A DNA stretch of 23,846 nucleotides from JAZDCJ01 sp036311985 (GCF_036311985.1 NZ_JAZDCJ010000068.1); one strand, 5' to 3'. Positions 1-9,476 are shown, numbered from the stretch's first letter. Program-made: numbers and translations. The notes: generated by a model not told the origin, from the sequence alone.

Positions 1-711
1 GCGGTTCTTGATCTCGGTGAGCACGCCGAGCCAGAACTTCGCGCCCTCACCACCGTCGCCGGCCCAGATCCCGAGGATGTCGCGTTCCCCGCCCGTGGTG
101 ACGCCGACGGCGACGTAGAACGGTTTGTTGCGCACCTGCCCGTCCCGCACCTTCACGACGATCGCGTCGATGAACACCACCGGGTAGACGCGGTCCAACG
201 GACGGTTCTGCCACTCGGTCATCTCCTCGATCACCTTGTCGGTGATCTTCGAGATCGTGTCCTTCGAGACGCTGGCTCCGTAGACATCGTCGAAGTGCGC
301 CGCGACCTCACCGGTCGTGAGCCCGCGCGCGGTCAATGACAGCACGATCTCGTCGATCCCGTCCAGCCGACGCTGCCGCTTGCGCACGATCCTCGGCTGG
401 AACGACCCCTCACGATCCCGGGGAACGTCGATCTGCACTGCACCGACCTCGGTCATCACGGTCTTCGCCCGCGTCCCGTTACGGGCATTCTCGCCGGTGC
501 TGGGCTGGTGCTTGTCATAACCGAGGTGCTCGGTCATCTCGACCTCGAGCGCAGTCTCCAGCACCCGCTTCGTTAGCCCGGCGAGCAGCCCGTCCGGGCC
601 GACCAGGCTGACGCCCTTCTCCTTCGCTTCCGCGAGCAGCTGCTCCGCGATCTGCTGCTGATCGATGATCTCTCCCGTCACAGGATCAATCATCTCGATG
701 ACATCGGTCAT
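1..711 (-). CDS. IS256-family (mutator-type) transposase, N-terminal part, runs off the left edge
   Basis: An open frame of 237 codons runs leftward from an ATG at 711 without a stop to the window edge. It carries IS256/MULE-type features: the early stretch EMTEHLGYDKH, the sequence VPRDREGSFQP, then FIDAIVVKVRDG with the first catalytic Asp, and GIWAGDGGEGAKFW near the second acidic position. The family is usually about 400 aa, so the catalytic Glu and C-terminus lie outside the window. The start follows a GGAAAGG Shine-Dalgarno sequence, and the terminal inverted repeat lies 26 bp upstream. The protein would catalyse transposition of the insertion sequence by a DDE mechanism. Confidence 0.95.
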   Translation of the reverse strand, partial: MTDVIEMIDPVTGEIIDQQQIAEQLLAEAKEKGVSLVGPDGLLAGLTKRVLETALEVEMTEHLGYDKHQPSTGENARNGTRAKTVMTEVGAVQIDVPRDREGSFQPRIVRKRQRRLDGIDEIVLSLTARGLTTGEVAAHFDDVYGASVSKDTISKITDKVIEEMTEWQNRPLDRVYPVVFIDAIVVKVRDGQVRNKPFYVAVGVTTGGERDILGIWAGDGGEGAKFWLGVLTEIKNR

Positions 712-737
712 CGCCTTTCCTTTCGGTCAGGCCAGGA

Positions 738-765
738 CCAGATACACCGTTCGTCTGACACTCCC
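738..765 (-). repeat. Terminal inverted repeat of the left IS256-family element (transposase 5' side)
   Basis: Read outward-in from 765, this 28-bp end begins GGGAGTGTCAGA and continues AACGGTG and ATCTGG. It matches the repeat at 23600-23627 at 23 of 28 positions. It lies just upstream of the transposase start, where an IS256 end is expected. The tip at 765 marks the boundary between the IS and the copper island. Confidence 0.85.
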
Positions 766-961
766 GGATCGAGGCTTAGCCGCACCCGGGTGTCCCCGCT
801 GCGCCTATGGGGCTAGGACCTACGTCCTGGCTGCTGGGCTTCAAGGTCGGATCGGTCCGCCGGTGCCGGACCCTGGTTGGGCACAGGTCGACGAGGCCTC
901 ATCCGCTGTAGGTGAGAGGTCGGCTTCTGACGTCCTGAGTTATCGGTCCCTCTCCGCGTTT
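766..961. other. Spacer between the IS tip and the end of the ccs operon
   Basis: No convincing gene is seen. Two small hairpins are present: AGGAC/GTCCT near 812-825, and GGTCCG (854-859) with CGGACC (867-872). The second could help end the leftward ccsB transcript, but no T-run follows on the minus strand, so a terminator call is weak. Confidence 0.3.
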
Positions 962-2059
962 CTATGAGGGAAGGCCAGCGTAGGAGTGCAGTCCGGGGAA
1001 GTAGATGTTGACGATGGTGAAGTTGAACACCACGCAGGCGTAGCCGATGATCGACAGCCAAGCGGCGCGTTCCCCGGTCCAGCCGCGGGTGGCGCGGGCG
1101 TGGAGGTAGCCGGCGTAGACGACCCAGATGACGAAGCTCCAGACCTCCTTGGTGTCCCAACCCCAGTACCGGCCCCAGGAGGCCTCGGCCCAGATGGCAC
1201 CGGCGATCACGGTGAACGTCCACATCATGAAGCCCACCGCATTGAGGCGGTAGGACCAGTTCTCCAGGCTCAGCGCCGAAGGGACCAGGCGCATGAAGGC
1301 CAACCCGCCGGTGGCGCCAGTGGGTGCCTTGGCCTCGCGGCGGTGCTGGATGAGCTGCAGGATGCTCGTTGCGAAGGTCAGGGTGAACAGCGCCGAGGCC
1401 AGCACGGCGATGGAGACATGGATGACGATCCACGGGGACTGCAGCGGCGGCTGCAGGTATGCGATCGGGGTGGGGAAGCCCATGGTGGCCGCGGCCATCA
1501 TGATGACCACGAGCCCGGAGGCGAACGTCCCCAGGAAGCGGATGTCCTTGCGGATCAGGAACAGCAGGTACACCACGGAGACCAGCAGTGCGCCGGTGGT
1601 GCAGAACTCGTACATGTTGCCCCACGGCACCTGGCGCGCGGCCAGGGCCCGGGCGATGACCGCGAAGGCGTGCAGGGCGGCGGCGATGACCATCAGTGCC
1701 ACCGCGACGTTGGCGGCCGGGCGGCGCGTGGCCCCGGTGTAGTCCATGTCCTCGTCCACCAGGCCGCCCCCCGCGTTCCCGGCGGCCGGTGATGTCGTCG
1801 TGCCCGGGCCGTGGCCCGGCGTCGGGGTGCTTGCCGGCCCGCCCACGGCCCCGACTAGTTGCTTGTGGCGGGCCTCAGAGGAGCGGGCCACATCGGTGCG
1901 CTCCTGTTGTTCGGCCAGTTCGGCCTCCAGGGCCCGGATGGTCTTGGAGGAGCTGGCCATGTCCAGGGCGAAGGCGATGAAGGCCGCGGCGTAGACGATG
2001 GCGGCGATCAGCATGAACAGGTCGCTGTAGGCGGCCAATTGATAGTTGATGGGTTGCAT
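962..2059 (-). CDS. ccsB: Cytochrome c biogenesis protein CcsB (ResC-like), System II haem handling subunit
   Basis: This is a 365-aa polytopic membrane protein. Its CcsA/CcsB-family signature is the WWD-type haem-presentation motif WGRYWGWDTKEVW at about residues 295-307, followed by HARATRGW and a terminal membrane segment. With ResB it forms the System II synthase that carries haem across the membrane and attaches it to CXXCH apocytochromes outside. The start ATG lies 3 bp after the ResB stop, with a GTGGAG ribosome site inside the end of resB, so the pair is translationally coupled. An N-terminal membrane anchor and a charged Gly/Pro-rich linker (about residues 40-110) precede the core. 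It is last in the leftward cluster. Family assignment is secure; whether this is the cell's only copy cannot be told. Confidence 0.95.
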   Translation of the reverse strand: MQPINYQLAAYSDLFMLIAAIVYAAAFIAFALDMASSSKTIRALEAELAEQQERTDVARSSEARHKQLVGAVGGPASTPTPGHGPGTTTSPAAGNAGGGLVDEDMDYTGATRRPAANVAVALMVIAAALHAFAVIARALAARQVPWGNMYEFCTTGALLVSVVYLLFLIRKDIRFLGTFASGLVVIMMAAATMGFPTPIAYLQPPLQSPWIVIHVSIAVLASALFTLTFATSILQLIQHRREAKAPTGATGGLAFMRLVPSALSLENWSYRLNAVGFMMWTFTVIAGAIWAEASWGRYWGWDTKEVWSFVIWVVYAGYLHARATRGWTGERAAWLSIIGYACVVFNFTIVNIYFPGLHSYAGLPS

Positions 2060-2062
2060 GGG

Positions 2063-3733
<1,671 letters not shown>

Positions 3734-3832
3734 CTGCGCCCCTTGCCGTCCGGAACGAGCGGGGTCGGTCGGCCGGGGGCCTCAGTGGCCTGGGGGGCGG
3801 CGTATGGAAAGGTCGGGAGGGCCATGGTGGGC

Positions 3833-4486
3833 TCAGGCCTGCTCGTCCAGCACCGTGGTGATCAAGGTGCGCAGTGTGGATCGCTCGGCGATCCCCAGGA
3901 TCCGGGCCGAGACCCGTCCCTGGCGGTCCAGCACGATTGTGGTGGGCACGGCCTGCGGTGGTACGTAGTCGGTCATGGCCAAGAGCACCTGGCCATTGAG
4001 GTCCTCGACCGAGGGATAGGTGATGCCGAAGTTGCGCTCGAAGGCCTGCGCGGTGGCGACCGTGTCCCGGACGTTGATACCGAGGAATCGGACGCCTTCG
4101 GGTTCAAACTGCTCGTGTAGGGCCTGCAGGTCCGGAGCCTCTACCCGGCACGGGGCACAGGCGGCGTACCAGAAATTGAGTACCGCCGGGTCGCCGGTCA
4201 GGTCGTTCGCGCTGATCGGTTCGCCGGAGAACAGGGCGGAGCTGAACTGCACCGGTTCGCCGCGGTCCTCCTCGGCGATCTCCAGAACCGACCCGTCACC
4301 GGCGATGTAGTTCTTGCCGTCGGCGTTGCCGGCTTGGGCAGCCAACGGGTCGTCGCTCGAACAGGCGGCCAGCAACGGCAATGCGGCGAGCCCGGCCAGT
4401 CCCGCCAGGACCTGGCGGCGTCCGGTGCGGCGCAGAAGGCCGGGGACGCGGCGATCGGGTTCACGGGGATGTTGCAAGGCGGACAA
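3833..4486 (-). CDS. TlpA/ResA-like thioredoxin-fold lipoprotein (thiol-disulfide oxidoreductase)
   Basis: The product is 217 aa if translation begins at the TTG at 4486. That start has a full GGAGG at 4497-4493, 6 bp upstream. An in-frame ATG at 4510 would add 8 residues but has only a distant AAAGG, so the TTG is preferred. Residues 23-24 are a twin Arg, followed by a hydrophobic stretch and the lipobox LLAAC (Cys42), indicating a Tat-exported lipoprotein. The thioredoxin fold carries the active site CAPC (Cys110 and Cys113) within FWYAACAPCRVEAP. Such proteins keep CXXCH cysteines of apocytochromes reduced, receiving electrons from CcdA, whose gene lies immediately upstream. A role in copper-site thiol chemistry for the nearby oxidase is also possible but inferred. 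Confidence 0.9.
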   Translation of the reverse strand: MSALQHPREPDRRVPGLLRRTGRRQVLAGLAGLAALPLLAACSSDDPLAAQAGNADGKNYIAGDGSVLEIAEEDRGEPVQFSSALFSGEPISANDLTGDPAVLNFWYAACAPCRVEAPDLQALHEQFEPEGVRFLGINVRDTVATAQAFERNFGITYPSVEDLNGQVLLAMTDYVPPQAVPTTIVLDRQGRVSARILGIAERSTLRTLITTVLDEQA

Positions 4487-4492
4487 GATGTA

Positions 4493-4497
4493 CCTCC
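4493..4497 (-). promoter_or_regulatory. Ribosome binding site deciding a TTG start for the TlpA-like gene
   Basis: On the minus strand GGAGG is followed after TACATC by TTG. The upstream ATG at 4510-4508 would place this strong site inside the coding sequence, so the TTG at 4486-4484 is the likelier initiation codon. Confidence 0.65.
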
Positions 4498-4596
4498 GGT
4501 ACTTCTTCATCGGGAGTAGGCCGACCTTTCAGATCTCCAGGCTGTATAAGGACAGTGATGGTCCTGAAAGGCTGGCCGTGCGGGGGCGTTCGGGGT

Positions 4597-5340
4597 TCAG
4601 ATGGGGGTGGTAAAGGTGCCGGCGAGGTTCTGCAGTTGATAGATCCAGGCCGTCCAGATGCCGGTGGCCATTAGGACGCCGACCAGTACGAGCAGGGTGC
4701 CGCCGGCGATGTTGAACGCGCGCATGTGGCGGCGCACGAAGCCCAAGGTGGTGCTCACCCAGCCCAGGCCTCTGGCGACGAGGACGAAGGGTATGCCCAG
4801 TCCCAGGCAGTAGGAGAATCCCAGTAATGCCCCGCGCCAGGGGTCGCCGGTGGTGGTGCTCAGGGCCAGGACGGCACTGAGGGTGGGACCCATGCAGGGC
4901 GTCCACCCGAGGCCGAAGCCCACACCCAGCAGCGGTGCTCCGGCCAACCCGGTTTTGGGTTTGAAGGTAGGGGTCTTGGTCCTTTGCATAAAGGACAGCA
5001 TGCCCATCAACGCCAGGCCCATGAGGATGACGATGACGCCCAGGATACGGATCAGCAGGTCCTGCCAGCGCAGCAGCCATCCGCCGATTAGACCGAAGGC
5101 GGCGCCGTAGAGGGTGAACACGGCGGCGAAGCCGAGGATGAACAGGCCCACCCCTGTCATGACCCGTCGGCGGTTGTCCGGCCGGGTCGGGTCGGACAGA
5201 CCGGAGACGTAGCCGAGGTATCCGGGGACGAGCGGAAGGATGCAGGGCGAGAGGAAGGAGACGAGCCCGGCGATGGCTGCCAGCGGGATGGCCATCAGCA
5301 GCGCCCCGGACTGGACGGTCTGAGCGAAGTACTCGCCCAT
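4597..5340 (-). CDS. ccdA: CcdA-type transmembrane thiol electron carrier
   Basis: This 247-aa, six-helix-type membrane protein has both CcdA/DsbD-beta signatures: SFLSPCILPLVPGYLGY (Cys33) near the N-terminus and GLGWTPCMGPTLS (Cys149) after the central loop. The two cysteines pass electrons from cytoplasmic thioredoxin across the membrane to an outer thioredoxin-like partner, here most likely the TlpA-like lipoprotein encoded next. The ATG directly follows the TAG of a 31-codon leader ORF (TAGATG) and has AAGGAAG about 8 bp upstream, so coupling to the leader is possible. Length is normal for the family. Confidence 0.95.
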   Translation of the reverse strand: MGEYFAQTVQSGALLMAIPLAAIAGLVSFLSPCILPLVPGYLGYVSGLSDPTRPDNRRRVMTGVGLFILGFAAVFTLYGAAFGLIGGWLLRWQDLLIRILGVIVILMGLALMGMLSFMQRTKTPTFKPKTGLAGAPLLGVGFGLGWTPCMGPTLSAVLALSTTTGDPWRGALLGFSYCLGLGIPFVLVARGLGWVSTTLGFVRRHMRAFNIAGGTLLVLVGVLMATGIWTAWIYQLQNLAGTFTTPI

Positions 5341-5436
5341 CTACTTCTTCCTTGGGGTTATGGCCGTACATCGCGGCCGGAGGTCCTGGATGGACCGGTC
5401 GTCGGTGTGGTGGGGGTGGGTGGGCGATAGTGGCAT
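5341..5436 (-). CDS. Possible 31-aa leader peptide upstream of ccdA
   Basis: A short frame on the minus strand starts with ATG at 5436, preceded by AGGAAAG (5446-5440), and stops with TAG immediately before the ccdA ATG. The peptide starts MPLSPTHPHH and is rich in Pro and His early, with one Cys and a basic end. The good ribosome site and exact stop-start junction suggest that it is translated and couples ccdA translation. No family is recognised. It could simply be chance reading in a 159-bp intergenic region. Confidence 0.4.
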   Translation of the reverse strand: MPLSPTHPHHTDDRSIQDLRPRCTAITPRKK

Positions 5437-5455
5437 GGTCTTTCCTGAACGGGCC

Positions 5456-5471
5456 CCGGGCGACCGCCCGG
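5456..5471. other. Small GC hairpin between the oxidase gene and the ccdA leader
   Basis: CCGGGC (5456-5461) and GCCCGG (5466-5471) form a 6-bp stem with a 4-base loop, 29 bp past the multicopper oxidase stop. No T-run follows on the minus strand. It may attenuate read-through into the ccd/res genes or be incidental. Confidence 0.3.
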
Positions 5472-5499
5472 TGGTTGGAGGGGTGAGGAACAGGGTGGC

Positions 5500-7065
5500 T
5501 CAGTGGATGTAGGAGAAGACGCCCATCATCCCGGCCTCGGCGTGGTAGGCGTTGTGGCAGTGGGTCAGCCACTGTCCCGGGTTGTCCGCCTCGAAGTCGA
5601 AGACGATGGTTTGCCGGGGTTTGACGATGACCGTGTCCTTGCGTGCTCCGTTGTCGGCCAGCTGGAAGGTGTGGCCGTGCAGGTGCATGGGGTGCCACAT
5701 GTCGGTGTCGTTGGTCATCGTGACCCGCACACGCTCGCCCAGCCGGAGTTCGAAGGCACCGTCAAAGGGATTGGCCGGGTCGAAGCGGCGCCCGTTGATA
5801 CCCCAGTCGTAGTCGGCCATCGATCCGGTCAGCCGCAGCTCATGGCTCCTGGTCGGGTCCTTGGGCGCGAGCAGGACGGATTCGTGGGCCTTCAGCCGGC
5901 TGCCATCGAGCACGGTTCCGCCCAGGGTCTGCGGGAGCCGTCCGGAGAGGGCGGTGTTTGATCCGGCGTGGATGATGCCGTAGGCGTGGCCGGTCTTGCC
6001 CTCGGGCAGGGCCAGTACGGGCACGGCCTGGTCGCCGAGGGTGACCAGCACATCCAGGCGTTCTCCCATGCCCAAGACGACGGCATCGGCCTGACGCGGC
6101 TGGACCGGGAACCCATCGGTGTGGGTGATGGTCAGTTCCTGGCCGGGGATCCCAACCCGGTAGGCGGTGTCTCCGGCGGCATTGATCAGTCGCAGGCGGA
6201 TACGGTCGCCGGGCTTGCCGTCGAGGGTGTCGGGTTCGGCTGGGGGGCGGCCGTTGAACAGGTGCACGGGGATCTTCACGTCGCCGGCATCCCCGCCCAG
6301 ATAGTCGCTCTCAGCCCCCATGAGCATGTGCTTCATGGGCATGCCGGAGGAGCTGTCCTCGCTCATGGACCCGTGATCCATCCCCTCCATCCCCTCCATC
6401 CCCTCCATGTCACCGGACATGTCCATTCCGGCGGAGAGCTCCTCGACGACTTCCTCGGGCGTTCCGGTGATCCCGTCGAGCCAGTCGTCCAGGATCACGA
6501 CCCATTCCTGGTCGTAGTCGAGGGTTTCGTCGGGATCCTCGACGATCAGCGCCCCATACAGGGCGCGTTCGCGCTGGGTGTCGAAGTGAGAGTGGTACCA
6601 GTACGTGCCCGGATGGGAGAGTCGGAATCCGTACGTGTAGGTTCCTCCTGCGGCGATGGGTTCCTGGGTCACTCCCTGGACTCCGTCGGCGTCATTGCGC
6701 AGGGCCAGCCCGTGCCAGTGCACGCTCGTTTCCTCCGGGAGATCGTTGGCGACGGTGACGTTGAGCCGGTCTCCGGTCTTGGCGCGCAGCAGCGGCCCGT
6801 TGAGGCTGTTGTCGTATCCCCAGGTGGACAGACGCTGGCCATCGAGGGAGGTCTCGAAGGGTGCGGCGGAGAGCCGGTTGGCGACGGTGGCCCCTGAGGT
6901 GGCGCGTCGTTTCTCGTATTCGGCGATCAGCGGGTCGGTAGGCAGGATGCGCCCTGACGGTCGGGGGCTGGTCGCGGGGTCGGAGCAGGCGGCCAACCCG
7001 GCCACGGCGAGGGCGCCGACGGAGGCTCCCAGGAAGGCGCGGCGGGTGGTCAGTGGGGATGTCAT
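5500..7065 (-). CDS. Multicopper oxidase, Tat-exported lipoprotein (CopO/CueO-like)
   Basis: The product is 521 aa from the ATG at 7065, which has AAGGAAAGAAG upstream. The frame is open further upstream, but that stretch lacks a signal or domain. Arg8-Arg9, a hydrophobic core and the lipobox GLAAC (Cys27) mark a Tat lipoprotein. All four copper-site motifs are present: HWHG at 116-119, HSH at 158-160, HPMHLHGH at 458-465, and HCHNAYHAEAGM at 502-513 with type 1 ligands Cys503, His508 and axial Met513. A Met/Gly/Glu/His-rich insert at about 213-249 resembles methionine-rich inserts of cuprous oxidases. The enzyme probably oxidises Cu(I) to Cu(II) outside the membrane with O2 as acceptor. It lies between copper genes and the cytochrome c maturation set. 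Confidence 0.95.
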   Translation of the reverse strand: MTSPLTTRRAFLGASVGALAVAGLAACSDPATSPRPSGRILPTDPLIAEYEKRRATSGATVANRLSAAPFETSLDGQRLSTWGYDNSLNGPLLRAKTGDRLNVTVANDLPEETSVHWHGLALRNDADGVQGVTQEPIAAGGTYTYGFRLSHPGTYWYHSHFDTQRERALYGALIVEDPDETLDYDQEWVVILDDWLDGITGTPEEVVEELSAGMDMSGDMEGMEGMEGMDHGSMSEDSSSGMPMKHMLMGAESDYLGGDAGDVKIPVHLFNGRPPAEPDTLDGKPGDRIRLRLINAAGDTAYRVGIPGQELTITHTDGFPVQPRQADAVVLGMGERLDVLVTLGDQAVPVLALPEGKTGHAYGIIHAGSNTALSGRLPQTLGGTVLDGSRLKAHESVLLAPKDPTRSHELRLTGSMADYDWGINGRRFDPANPFDGAFELRLGERVRVTMTNDTDMWHPMHLHGHTFQLADNGARKDTVIVKPRQTIVFDFEADNPGQWLTHCHNAYHAEAGMMGVFSYIH

Positions 7066-7225
7066 CGGTTCTTCTTTCCTTCTCCCGATCACCTGCCGCA
7101 GGCTGGTACGACGGGGGGACGGGTATGGCTCATCAGTTGCTGATGGGGTGGTGGCCCACAGGCTGCTGCGTGCCGTCCTCATGCAAGGGGGCGGCTGTGC
7201 TTGCCGGTGGACACGACCGGGCATC

Positions 7226-7690
7226 CTAGGTGCGGTTGATGGCCAGTTGAACCAGTGAAGGAGTCCAGGGAAGCCTGAAGTGGACAACCCAGGGCAGCGG
7301 GGGCGCGGTAAGCCCCTGCCCGGGAAATGACGTGAGCTCCCGGGGCTCTAGATCCAGGACGAGGGAAGACGTGGTTAGGGAGGAGGCGCAGGTGTCGCCC
7401 CCGGCCTCCAGCGCACAATACGGCAACCCGCTGCCGCCTGCATCATCATATTCAGGAGGCTGGGCCGTGAGCGCGTCTGCGGGTGCCCAACCGGCAGGGC
7501 TGGCGGTCGTCGGCCCGGGAGGCTGGGACACCGTTGAGGCGGAGGTGTCGATGCCGGCCATCACCGCGCCGGTGCTCACGCCAGCATGCATCCCGAGCAG
7601 GCCGAGGAGCAGCACGAGGATGCCCAGAACCGGCCGGAGGGCGGTCCGACGGGATAGGTCAAGGCGGTGAAGATGTCGGCGTTCCGCCAT
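7226..7690 (-). CDS. Small membrane-anchored protein, DUF6153-like
   Basis: The product is 154 aa from the ATG at 7690, chosen because AGGAAAGG lies about 9 bp upstream; the longer frame would overlap the preceding gene. Basic residues 3-19 lead into one membrane segment (about 20-35, VLGILVLLLGLLGMHAG). A Pro/Thr/Ser-rich linker and two cysteines (92 and 101) follow, and the end is PSLVQLAINRT. The LLGMHA segment, a Cys pair and a C-terminus ending in RT resemble actinobacterial DUF6153 proteins often found beside copper genes, but that match is from memory and only moderate. It lies 73 bp after the Asp-box lipoprotein gene and 160 bp before the oxidase gene. Function is unknown; metal handling at the membrane is inferred from position only. 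Confidence 0.6.
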   Translation of the reverse strand: MAERRHLHRLDLSRRTALRPVLGILVLLLGLLGMHAGVSTGAVMAGIDTSASTVSQPPGPTTASPAGWAPADALTAQPPEYDDAGGSGLPYCALEAGGDTCASSLTTSSLVLDLEPRELTSFPGQGLTAPPLPWVVHFRLPWTPSLVQLAINRT

Positions 7691-7763
7691 CGGCACTGGC
7701 CTTTCCTGTTCGTCCTTGCTGGTCATGGTCCGGTTTAGGACCCGCGGCTTGGCGCGGCATGGG

Positions 7764-8618
7764 TCACAGCAGCGGTTCGGTGGTGTTCCCGCCGTCGGTG
7801 GTGCGTAGGACGGCCGTGCCGATGACCAGGAGTGCTTCGACCTGCCCGTCGTCAGTGATGCTGGCTCCCAGGGCGGAGGCCGTGTCGGCCAGCGGGTCAC
7901 TGGAGGTCCAGGTGTCGCCGCCGTCGGAGCTGGTCAGCAACCGGCCGTCGGTACCCGCACCGACGACGGTGGTGTCGTCGGCCCAGGCGACCAGGTGCAT
8001 CAGCTGCGGGGTGTCCAGGGTGATCCAGGTGGCACCGTTGTCTACTGACCGCAGCATCCCGGCTTCGGTGGTGGTCAGCACGGTCCCGGTTTTCGGGGAG
8101 ATGGCCAGGGACGCGGGTGGGGTAGGGATCGTGAGGGTCTGCCAGTTGATTCCGTCGGCGCTGGCACGCAGTTGACCATCGAAGCCGAGGACGCCGGCCG
8201 GGCCGGCGGCCAGGGCGTGGAAGTCGGATTGGCCGCCCCGGGAGAGCACCTCCCAGCTCAGACCGTGATCCGTGGACTCGGCCAAGCCCAACGGTTCGGG
8301 CAGGTCGGTACCGGGCGCCGGGTGGCCGGAGGCCAGATAGCGGCCCTCGGGCGTCACGGCGAAACCCATGAGATCCACCACCGGGCCCACCTGGACCAGC
8401 TCGCGGTCCTGGAGGCGGAACAGGCCCTCGTGGGTGGCCAGGAGCACGACGCCGTCGTCGGGGTCGCGCACGATGGCATGGATGTGGGTGATCGCCGTGC
8501 CCGGGGTCTGCGTGTTGGCGTCTTGGGGGCTTGAGGTGTTCGGCACGGTGCAGGCGGTCAGGGTGCCGACACCGATCAGGCCGAGTCCGCCGGCGAGCAG
8601 GGTTCTGCGGGTAGTCAT
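7764..8618 (-). CDS. Asp-box (BNR) repeat lipoprotein, F510_1955-type glycosylhydrolase-like
   Basis: The product is 284 aa from the ATG at 8618, with GGAAAGG 4-5 bp upstream. Arg4-Arg5, a hydrophobic segment and the lipobox LTAC (Cys23) mark a Tat lipoprotein. The rest is a beta-propeller-like chain with at least four Asp boxes of form SxDxGxxW (STDHGLSW, SADGINW, SVDNGATW, SSDGGDTW) plus a degenerate TTDGGNT. The start of the mature domain (THIHAIVRDPDDG) fits the F510_1955 glycosylhydrolase-like family. No enzymatic residues can be assigned, and a binding or scaffold role is equally likely. The gene diverges from copR, with a CopR-like box between them, so copper induction is likely. Confidence 0.8.
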   Translation of the reverse strand: MTTRRTLLAGGLGLIGVGTLTACTVPNTSSPQDANTQTPGTAITHIHAIVRDPDDGVVLLATHEGLFRLQDRELVQVGPVVDLMGFAVTPEGRYLASGHPAPGTDLPEPLGLAESTDHGLSWEVLSRGGQSDFHALAAGPAGVLGFDGQLRASADGINWQTLTIPTPPASLAISPKTGTVLTTTEAGMLRSVDNGATWITLDTPQLMHLVAWADDTTVVGAGTDGRLLTSSDGGDTWTSSDPLADTASALGASITDDGQVEALLVIGTAVLRTTDGGNTTEPLL

Positions 8619-8698
8619 GGTGCCTTTCCGCCCCGATCCGATTGCGGGGCCACCTACCATTGTCCGCCGGAGGCTCAGGGGCTCCGGACGGTTTGCCT

Positions 8699-8720
8699 TG
8701 AAGGTTTGATGAAGATTCCC
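8699..8720 (+). promoter_or_regulatory. CopR-type response-regulator box (direct repeat), divergent promoter region
   Basis: TGAAGGTTTGA (8699-8709) is followed by TGAAGATTCCC (8710-8720), an 11-bp tandem repeat as expected for OmpR-family regulators. It resembles the TGAAGATTTnn tandem box reported for copper regulator CopR of Corynebacterium glutamicum. It lies 81 bp before the lipoprotein gene start on one side and 54 bp before copR on the other, so it could control both directions. A second copy is at 15372-15393. Confidence 0.65.
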
Positions 8721-8774
8721 CGGTCTGGTGTCTTGGGTCGCTCTCCGGGCCGTGAGCCGGGGGAAACTGAACAC

Positions 8775-9476
8775 ATGAACTTTGGCACGGGCTCGTCCAC
8801 CGGGCGGGTATTGGTCGTCGATGACGAAAAGCCCCTGGCACGCATGGTCGCCACCTACCTGGAGCGGGCCGGCTACGAGGTCACCACCACCCACACCGGA
8901 CCCGATGCGGTACAGGCCGCCCGCACGCATGATCCCGACGTGATAGTCCTGGACCTGGGCCTGCCCGGACTGGACGGGATCGAGGTGTGCCGGCGCGTGC
9001 GGGCCTTTTCCGAGTGCTACGTGCTGATGCTCACCGCCCGGGGCAATGAACCGGACCGGCTGCAAGGGCTGGCAGTGGGCGCCGATGACTACATCACCAA
9101 ACCCTTCAGTGTCCGGGAACTGGTCGCCCGGGTGGGGGCGGTCATGCGGCGGCCCCGCACGACGGCAACCGTCCCAGAACCGGCACGGGCCTTCGGGCCG
9201 CTGGTGATTGACCTGGTCGCCCACGAAGCCCACGTGGACGGGAAGCCGGTAGGGCTGACGCGCACGGAGTTCGACCTGCTGGCGGCCCTGTCGGGACGTC
9301 CCTATCAAGTGTTCTCCCGGCGTCAGCTGATCGATATCGTCTGGGATCCGGGGTGGGTGGGGGATGAACGACTCGTGGATGTACACATCGGCAACCTGCG
9401 CCGCAAACTCGACGAAAACCCCGGGCGCTATGTCGACACGGTCCGCGGGGTTGGCTACCGGATGGCAGAACAGTGA
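8775..9476 (+). CDS. copR: OmpR/PhoB-family response regulator, CopR-like
   Basis: The product is 233 aa from the ATG at 8775. The receiver domain (about 11-125) has the acidic pair Asp16/Asp17, phosphoacceptor Asp60 (VLDLGLPGLDG), Thr87 and Lys109 (YITKPF). The C-terminal winged-helix domain (about 135-230) carries TRTEFDLLAALSG and VHIGNLRRKL, typical of OmpR regulators. The frame continues upstream to a TTG at 8706, but that codon lies within the putative binding box and the residues are not conserved domain sequence. Its stop overlaps the kinase start by 4 bp. Naming as copR rests on copper neighbours and two CopR-type boxes; family membership alone is certain. Confidence 0.85.
   Translation: MNFGTGSSTGRVLVVDDEKPLARMVATYLERAGYEVTTTHTGPDAVQAARTHDPDVIVLDLGLPGLDGIEVCRRVRAFSECYVLMLTARGNEPDRLQGLAVGADDYITKPFSVRELVARVGAVMRRPRTTATVPEPARAFGPLVIDLVAHEAHVDGKPVGLTRTEFDLLAALSGRPYQVFSRRQLIDIVWDPGWVGDERLVDVHIGNLRRKLDENPGRYVDTVRGVGYRMAEQ

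Noticed and set aside
7131..7145. CATCAG-TTG-CTGATG inverted repeat upstream of the oxidase gene as an operator
   Set aside because: It resembles neither the CsoR- nor the CopR-type sites and is short enough to be chance.
7066..7287. 74-codon upstream extension of the multicopper oxidase frame
   Set aside because: It lacks a ribosome site and signal features and would bury the Tat signal peptide that begins at 7065.
8619..9386. Long leftward extension of the Asp-box lipoprotein frame over copR
   Set aside because: It is antisense to the clear response-regulator gene; the Tat lipoprotein start at 8618 has its own ribosome site.
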